DNA of 64,000 bases from Hymenobacter sp. UV11. Lineage in GTDB: Bacteria > Bacteroidota > Bacteroidia > Cytophagales > Hymenobacteraceae. The notes under the pieces were generated by a model, which was not told the origin of the DNA, searched no databases, and saw nothing but the letters and a program-made list of their open reading frames with translations. A program made the position numbers and the translations under genes. This document shows, piece after piece, positions 58,607 to 64,000 of this stretch (position 1 is the first letter of the stretch; each line of letters begins with the position of its first letter). The stretch is from NCBI RefSeq assembly GCF_004684095.1, contig NZ_SRII01000002.1:372692-436691 (forward strand). The letters run 5' to 3'.

Positions 58607-60393
58607 TAGTAGCAGTATTCGTTGGCTTCAATAAGCTTGGCGGCCACGCGGCGGCGTGCATCCTTCACATTAAAGAGGTCAGGCTTGGTGAAGCGCTTGA
58701 GGCCCATGCTCATCAGGCGCTGCTCGTCGCCCTCAGTCATGCTGGCAATGGCTTCGCGACCCGATTTCTCTACCAGGTCGATGGCGTCGGAGAGGTACAC
58801 GCGGGCCATATCCAGTTGCTGAGTTAGAGCTTCTTCGCCTTTAGCGGCGATTTCCTTCTCTACGCGCAGCAGCACGCTTTCAGCGGTGTAGGTTTTGATG
58901 GCCATGTCGGCAATGTTCATCAGCACCTCCTGCTCTTTGGCGAGCGAGTTCATGTACTTCTGCACAGCCGTGCCGGCTACCATCAGGATAGCCTTCTTCA
59001 TGTTGGCGATGGCTTTTTTCTCGGCAGCGAAGGCTGAGTCGTCGCTCTCGCCCATGCTCGGAATGCTCATCAGCTCCTGCTGCACGGCCTGGGCCGGACC
59101 CATGAGGTCGATTTCGCCTTTCAGACCCTTCTTCAGAATCATGTCCACGGCCAGCATCCGGTTGATTTCGTTGGTGCCCTCAAAAATCCGGTTGATGCGC
59201 GAGTCGCGGTAGTTGCGGTCCATCGGGTAGTCGGCCGAGAAGCCGTAGCCACCATAAATCTGTACGCCCTCATCGGTCACGTAGTCAAGCACTTCCGAGC
59301 CTTCTACTTTCAGGATGGCGCACTCCACGGCAAACTCGCGAGCTGCGCCCAGCAAGGCTTCGTTGGTGCCGAGGCCACTGGCCAGCAGTTCCTGCTCCTT
59401 GCGGTAGATGTCCTCACCGGCGCGGTAAATGGCCGATTCCACAGCGTACATCCGAATGGCCTGCTGTGCCAGCTTGTAGCGAATGGCGCCAAACTTCGAG
59501 ATGGGCAGCTTGAACTGCACCCGCTCGTTGGCATACTTCACGCTCTGCGTGGCCGTGGCCTTGGCTCCGCCCAGGCAAGCGGCGGCTAGCTTAATGCGGC
59601 CGATATTTAGCACGTTGAAGGCGATGAGGTGGCCTTTGCCAATCTCGCCCAATACGTTCTCCTTGGGCACTTGCGCGTCGCTCAAAAACACCTGGCGGGT
59701 CGAAGAACCCTTGATGCCCATCTTGTGCTCCTCGTTGCCGAGGCTCAGGCCGGGCGTGTCTTTGTCCACGATGAAGCCGGTGAACTGCTCGCCGTCAATC
59801 TTGGCAAAAACGATGAACACGTCGGCAAAGCCAGCGTTGGTAATCCACATTTTTTGGCCGTTCAGCACGTAGTGCGTGCCTTCGGCATTCAGCACGGCCT
59901 TAGTCTTCGCGCCCAGCGCGTCGGACCCCGAGCCGGGCTCGGTGAGGCAGTAGGCGCCCATCAGGGTGCCATCGGTGAGGCCGGGAATATATTTCTGCTT
60001 CTGCGCATCGGTACCGAAGTACAGAATGGGCAGCAGAGCAATGCCCGTGTGCGCCGCAAATGCCACCGGAAACGAGTTGCCGCCGCCTACCCCCTCCGTC
60101 ACGCGCAAGGCGGTCGGGAAGTCCATATCCAAGCCGCCGAACTGCTCCGGTACGCTCACCCCAAACAGGCCGAGCTGGCCCGCCTTTTCCATCAGGCCGC
60201 GCATGAGGCCTTCCTCGTGGTTGTCTAGGCGCTCGAGCAGCGGGTGTACCTCAGCGGCCACGAAGTCCACGCAGGTCTGGTACATCATGTTCTGCTCCTC
60301 CGTGAAGTCGGCGGGCGAAAAAACGTCTTGAGCCTCAGTAGGCTTGATGATGAATTCGCCGCCTTTCACGACGGCTTTGTTCGATACTTCCAT
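58606..60393 (-). CDS. fadE: Acyl-CoA dehydrogenase
   Basis: The 595-residue FAD enzyme makes the first oxidation of fatty acyl-CoA. The N-terminal helical domain includes EQFGGLDMDFPTALRV, the beta domain GAYCLTEPGSGSDA and KMWITNAGFAD, and the C-terminal helical domain has GGYGFSADYPMDRNYRDSRINRIFEGTNEI. About 170 extra C-terminal residues follow, as in the long VLCAD-like forms common in Bacteroidota. It is the last gene of a fadN-fadA-fadE operon, with a family C repeat between fadA and fadE. Confidence 0.94.
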   Translation of the reverse strand: MEVSNKAVVKGGEFIIKPTEAQDVFSPADFTEEQNMMYQTCVDFVAAEVHPLLERLDNHEEGLMRGLMEKAGQLGLFGVSVPEQFGGLDMDFPTALRVTEGVGGGNSFPVAFAAHTGIALLPILYFGTDAQKQKYIPGLTDGTLMGAYCLTEPGSGSDALGAKTKAVLNAEGTHYVLNGQKMWITNAGFADVFIVFAKIDGEQFTGFIVDKDTPGLSLGNEEHKMGIKGSSTRQVFLSDAQVPKENVLGEIGKGHLIAFNVLNIGRIKLAAACLGGAKATATQSVKYANERVQFKLPISKFGAIRYKLAQQAIRMYAVESAIYRAGEDIYRKEQELLASGLGTNEALLGAAREFAVECAILKVEGSEVLDYVTDEGVQIYGGYGFSADYPMDRNYRDSRINRIFEGTNEINRMLAVDMILKKGLKGEIDLMGPAQAVQQELMSIPSMGESDDSAFAAEKKAIANMKKAILMVAGTAVQKYMNSLAKEQEVLMNIADMAIKTYTAESVLLRVEKEIAAKGEEALTQQLDMARVYLSDAIDLVEKSGREAIASMTEGDEQRLMSMGLKRFTKPDLFNVKDARRRVAAKLIEANEYCY

Positions 60394-60526
60394 GATGTTA
60401 AGTAGATAAGGTGGGAGTGTAAACTGTTAGGCTTGCCGCATAATTAGCCAACAAAGCGCCGGCCGTTTTAGTGTTGCAAGATAAGTAAAAAATGTTAGGC
60501 GTGCCGACTATTTTAGGTTAAAAAAT

Positions 60527-60644
60527 TTCGTCTGTCATGCTGAGCTTGCGAAGCATCTTATCACGTGCGCGCCGTCAGGCTGGTGGGCCAACGGGTTGTT
60601 CAAGCCTGATTAAGATGCTTCCTTCGTCAGCATGACAGACGAAA
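60527..60644. repeat. Inverted repeat, family C copy
   Basis: The left arm 60527-60560 (TTTCGTCTGTCATGCTGAGC...) pairs with the right arm 60611-60644 (...GTCAGCATGACAGACGAAA). The right arm has an indel (CTTCCTTCGTCAGC). It lies between fadE and fadA inside the operon. Confidence 0.85.
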
Positions 60645-60657
60645 CAGGGGGTAGGGC

Positions 60658-61842
60658 TTACTTCAGCAGCTCATAGATGCCCGCTACACCTTGGCCGCCG
60701 CCTACGCAGGCAGTCACGATGCCATATTTCTGGCCCCGGTCGCGCAGCTCGTCGAAGAGTTGGATGCTTAGCTTGGCGCCCGAGCAGCCCAGTGGGTGGC
60801 CCAGCGCGATGGCGCCGCCGTTCACGTTCAGTTTCTCAGTATTGATGCCCAACTCGCGCACCACGGCCAGCGACTGCGAGGCAAACGCCTCGTTCAGCTC
60901 AAACAAGTCGATGTCTTCCAGCTTCATGCCGGCCTGGCGCAGGGCTTTCGGCACCGCCTTGATGGGGCCCATGCCCATGATGCGCGGGTCAACGCCTTCG
61001 GTGGCGTAGGTGACCATGCGGGCAATGGGCTCCAGATTCAGCTCCTTCACCATACGCTCGCTCATCACGAGTACGAAGGCTGCGCCGTCGGAGGTTTGCG
61101 AAGAGTTGCCGGCCGTTACGCTGCCATTGGCGGCGAATACGGGGCGTAGCTTGGCCAGCGCTTCAATGGAGGTATCGGCGCGGGGGCCTTCGTCGGTATC
61201 GACTATATAAGAGCGGTTTTTCTTCTTGCCGGTGGCCTGGTCGAGGTAGGTTTCTTCTACCGTGATGGGCACGATGCTCTTGGCAAACTTGCCTTCCTTG
61301 ATGGCTTTAATAGCCTTCTGGTGCGAGTTGTAGGAGAATTCGTCCTGGTCCTGGCGGCTGATTTTGTAGTCGTTGGCCACAGCTTCGGCCGTCAGGCCCA
61401 TGCCCATGTAGTAGTCGGGGTGCTCGTTGGCGAGCTTGTAGTTGGGCACGGTTTTCCAGCCCACGGTGGGCACCATGCTCATGCTCTCGGTGCCGCCCGC
61501 GATGATGCACTCGGCCATGCCAGCCGTGATTTTGCCCACCGCCATGGCAATGGTTTCGACGCCCGAGCCGCAATAGCGGTTCACGATGAGGCCAGGTACA
61601 TTGATGGGCAGCGCGAGCAGCGAAATGAGGCGGCCCATTTGCAGGCCCTGCTCGGCCTCGGGCACGGCGTTGCCCACAATCACGTCATCGACGCGGCTGG
61701 GGTCCAGGGCCGGCACCGACTTCACGAGGTGCTTGATAACCTCGGCCGCCAGGTCATCGGGGCGGGTGAAACGGAAGACGCCACGCGGCGCTTTGCCAAC
61801 GGCCGTGCGAAAGCCGGCCACGATATATGCGGTATTAGCCAT
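60658..61842 (-). CDS. fadA: Acetyl-CoA C-acyltransferase (3-ketoacyl-CoA thiolase)
   Basis: The 394-residue thiolase has the nucleophilic Cys in NRYCGSGVETIAM, then GGTESMSMVP, the NEAFASQ segment, GGAIALGHPLGCSGAK with the active His and second Cys, and CVGGGQGVAGIYE. It performs the last beta-oxidation step, releasing acetyl-CoA. It lies between fadN and fadE in one direction. Confidence 0.95.
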   Translation of the reverse strand: MANTAYIVAGFRTAVGKAPRGVFRFTRPDDLAAEVIKHLVKSVPALDPSRVDDVIVGNAVPEAEQGLQMGRLISLLALPINVPGLIVNRYCGSGVETIAMAVGKITAGMAECIIAGGTESMSMVPTVGWKTVPNYKLANEHPDYYMGMGLTAEAVANDYKISRQDQDEFSYNSHQKAIKAIKEGKFAKSIVPITVEETYLDQATGKKKNRSYIVDTDEGPRADTSIEALAKLRPVFAANGSVTAGNSSQTSDGAAFVLVMSERMVKELNLEPIARMVTYATEGVDPRIMGMGPIKAVPKALRQAGMKLEDIDLFELNEAFASQSLAVVRELGINTEKLNVNGGAIALGHPLGCSGAKLSIQLFDELRDRGQKYGIVTACVGGGQGVAGIYELLK

Positions 61843-61861
61843 GATACTATAGGTGGGATTT

Positions 61862-61950
61862 TTTAGCGCGGAGTTTCGCGGAGTTTGCAGAGTTTCGCGG
61901 AGTTTTTGCCTTTGTGAGACTCTGCCAACTTCGCGAAACTCCGCGCTAAA
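61862..61950. repeat. Inverted repeat between fadN and fadA
   Basis: TTTAGCGCGGAGTTTCGCGG (from 61863) pairs with CGCGAAACTCCGCGCTAAA (to 61950), with GCAGAG/CTCTGC continuing inside. The stem contains tandem GCGGAGTTT words, a design like family A but with a different word and no inner terminator. Confidence 0.8.
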
Positions 61951-61954
61951 TCAA

Positions 61955-64000
61955 TTAATTACGAAGGGGTTTGCCAGTAGTCAGAATTGATTGAATGCGC
62001 TCCAGCGTCTTGCGCTCGCCGCACAGCGCGAGGAATGCCTCGCGCTCCAAATCCAGCAAATACTGCTCACTCACCTCGGTAGGGGAGGAGAGGTCACCGC
62101 CGCACATTACGTAGGCCAACTTATTGGCAATCAACTCATCGTGCTTCGAGATATAATTGCCTTGCTGCATGGCGTACACGCCGGTGCGGAACATGGCAAT
62201 GGCGCCTTTTCCATGCACCTTAATGTTGGTTTTCTGGTTGGGCTGCGAGTAGCCGGCGTCGGCCAGCTCAATGGCCGCGGCCTTGGCCTGGGCAATTACG
62301 CGGTTCGGGTTCACCACAATCTCGTCGCCCCGGCGCAGGAAGCCCAGGTCGAATGCTTCGGCGGCCGAGGTCGAAACCTTGGCCGTGCTGATGGTCATGT
62401 AGGTGTTGCGCAGCAAGTTAAATTCCGGCTCGCCGTCCTCATACTTGAGGGCGGTGCGCAGGGTCATTTCCTTGGTACCGCCGCCGCCGGGTATCAGGCC
62501 TACGCCAAACTCGACGAGGCCGATGTACGACTCGGCCGAGGCTACTACTTTGTCGCAGTGCAGGTTGAGCTCGCAGCCGCCGCCCAGCGTGAGGCCGTGC
62601 GGGGTGCCCACCACCGGAATGCTGCTGTAGCGCATCCGCATCATGGCCTGCTGAAACTGCTGAATCATCATATTCAGCTCGTCAAACTCTTGCTCCACGG
62701 CCTGCATGTACACGAGGCCCAGGTTGGCGCCGGCCGAGAAATTCGGCGCGTCGTTGCCTACCACGAGGCCGCGGTAGCCAGCTTCAGCCATCTCTACCCC
62801 CTTCAACAGGCCTTGAATCACGTCGGTGCCCAGCGAATTCATCTTCGAGTGGAATTCCACGTTCAGAATGCCGTCGCCGAGGTCGATAACCGACGCGCCG
62901 GCGTTCTTCCAGAGCACCTTGCCGCTGGCCCGCAGGTTGTCGAGAATAATGAAATTCTCTACCCCCGCTACCGGCTGGTACTGCTTGCTTTCCTTGTCGT
63001 AGAACTTGCGCACGCCGTTCTCCACCTTGTAAAAGGTCTGGTTGCCAGCGGCTAGCATTTCCTCTACCCACGGCGCCACGGTGCGCCCAGCCGCCTTAGC
63101 CAGCTCAATGCCGGCCGGCACGCCCAGCGCATCCCAGGTTTCAAACGGCCCCAACTCCCAGCCGAAGCCGACGCGCAGCGCGTCGTCAATCTTATATAAT
63201 TGGTCCGCGATTTCGGGCACCCGATTGCTCACGTAGGCAAACAGGCTGCCGAAGCTCAGGCGGTAAAACTCGCCCGCTTTATCCTTACCCCCCACCAAAA
63301 CCTTGAAGCGGTCGGCCACCTTGTCGATGGTCTTGGTTATCTCCAACGTGGCAAACTTAACCTTCTGCGAAGGCTTGTATTCCAAAGTGTTGAGGTCCAG
63401 GGCGTGGATTTCCGATTTGCCATCCGCACCCTTCACTTTCTTGTAGAAGCCCTGGCCGGTTTTGTCGCCCAGCCATTTGTTCTCGCCCATCTTCTTTACG
63501 AAGTCGGGCAGCACGAACACGTCCTTGGCCTCATCGTCGGGCAAGCCCTGAGCTAAGCCGTTGGCTACGTTGATAGTCGTATCGAGGCCCACCACATCGG
63601 AGGTGCGCAGCGTGGCTGACTTGGCGTGGCCGATAACCGGGCCGGTGAGCTTGTCGGTTTCTTCCACCGTCAGGCCCAGCTTCTGCATGGTCTGCATGGC
63701 GTCGAGCAGGGCAAACACGCCCACGCGGTTGGCGATGAAGCCGGGCGTATCCTTGGCCAAAACCACCGTTTTGCCCAGGTACAAGTCGCCGTAGTGCAGC
63801 AGAAAATCAACCACTTCCGGCTTTGTAGCAGGGGTAGGGATGATTTCGAGCAGCTTCAAATAGCGTGGCGGGTTGAAGAAGTGCGTGCCCGCGAAGTTTT
63901 CCTTGAAGTCGTCCGAGCGGCCCTCGGCCAACAGGTGAATCGGGATACCCGAGGTATTACTCGTGATGAGCGTGCCCTTCTTACGAAACTGCTCTATGTG
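61955..64000 (-). CDS. fadN: 3-hydroxyacyl-CoA dehydrogenase / enoyl-CoA hydratase, FadN type (5' end outside window)
   Basis: The frame is open to the right edge, so the start is missing; 681 residues are visible. The dehydrogenase part comes first (SNTSGIPIHLLAEG, AGTHFFNPPRYLKLLEIIP, KDTPGFIANRVGVF). The hydratase/isomerase domain is C-terminal (SIPVVGTPHGLTLGGGCELNLHCD, GLVEFGVGLIPGGGGTKEM). This order is that of Bacillus FadN, the reverse of E. coli FadB, and the gene order fadN-fadA-fadE also matches. It catalyses the second and third beta-oxidation steps. Confidence 0.93.
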   Translation of the reverse strand, partial: HIEQFRKKGTLITSNTSGIPIHLLAEGRSDDFKENFAGTHFFNPPRYLKLLEIIPTPATKPEVVDFLLHYGDLYLGKTVVLAKDTPGFIANRVGVFALLDAMQTMQKLGLTVEETDKLTGPVIGHAKSATLRTSDVVGLDTTINVANGLAQGLPDDEAKDVFVLPDFVKKMGENKWLGDKTGQGFYKKVKGADGKSEIHALDLNTLEYKPSQKVKFATLEITKTIDKVADRFKVLVGGKDKAGEFYRLSFGSLFAYVSNRVPEIADQLYKIDDALRVGFGWELGPFETWDALGVPAGIELAKAAGRTVAPWVEEMLAAGNQTFYKVENGVRKFYDKESKQYQPVAGVENFIILDNLRASGKVLWKNAGASVIDLGDGILNVEFHSKMNSLGTDVIQGLLKGVEMAEAGYRGLVVGNDAPNFSAGANLGLVYMQAVEQEFDELNMMIQQFQQAMMRMRYSSIPVVGTPHGLTLGGGCELNLHCDKVVASAESYIGLVEFGVGLIPGGGGTKEMTLRTALKYEDGEPEFNLLRNTYMTISTAKVSTSAAEAFDLGFLRRGDEIVVNPNRVIAQAKAAAIELADAGYSQPNQKTNIKVHGKGAIAMFRTGVYAMQQGNYISKHDELIANKLAYVMCGGDLSSPTEVSEQYLLDLEREAFLALCGERKTLERIQSILTTGKPLRN

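Noticed and set aside
61991..63055. 354-codon plus-strand frame opposite fadN
   Set aside because: It is a shadow frame with no motifs, fully inside fadN.

Overview
The window is a chromosomal segment of a GC-rich Bacteroidota bacterium, most likely a Cytophagales member of the Hymenobacter type. The evidence is an FtsZ tail ending FLHDNVD, GldB and GldD lipoproteins, secreted enzymes with type IX secretion (T9SS) sorting domains, a TamL/TamB pair, the 29-residue Bacteroidota AURKAIP1/COX24-like protein, and promoter-like TAnnTTTG boxes. No rRNA, tRNA, CRISPR array, transposase or prophage was seen. The content is core and metabolic rather than a mobile island.

Layout. 1-297 is the 3' end of ftsZ. 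480-8482 looks like a metal (probably copper) module: two di-haem MbnH/CcP-like peroxidases and an MbnP-like lipoprotein on the minus strand, divergent from a small Cys-motif membrane protein, a TonB-dependent receptor and a PepSY membrane protein. 8549-17059 holds assorted metabolism: FMN reductase, SDR, cupin, pentapeptide protein, lysA, DinB, a Tat-type Gfo/Idh/MocA oxidoreductase and an old yellow enzyme. 17287-21010 holds a second exported Gfo/Idh protein, a GH2-like glycosidase and pirin. 21083-25648 is an aromatic amino acid operon (pheA, aminotransferase, tyrA, DAHP synthase-chorismate mutase) preceded by a Phe/Tyr-rich leader peptide and attenuator. 25801-31276 holds an acetamidase-like protein, an alpha/beta hydrolase, a DUF1028 protein and a GH10 xylanase. 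31840-39555 is tamL-tamB. 39757-44626 holds MoxR, a large T9SS glycosidase and two small proteins. 44705-56343 holds a glycosyltransferase, gldB, a porin-like protein, rng, the COX24-like gene, a TPR protein, HU, mutY, ssb, gldD and recG. 56398-58423 holds a small exported ORF and a larger exported protein. 58606-64000 is a fadN-fadA-fadE beta-oxidation operon cut by the right edge.

Between genes there is a dense set of long inverted repeats. They fall into at least four sequence families, often with stop codons inside the arms, and several enclose an intrinsic terminator. The heptamer CTACCCC/GGGGTAG is scattered throughout, in coding and noncoding DNA on both strands, far more often than base composition would suggest.

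Best leads: the aromatic leader attenuator, the MbnP/MbnH-centred locus, the nested repeat-terminator elements with repeat-donated protein tails, and the pervasive CTACCCC word.
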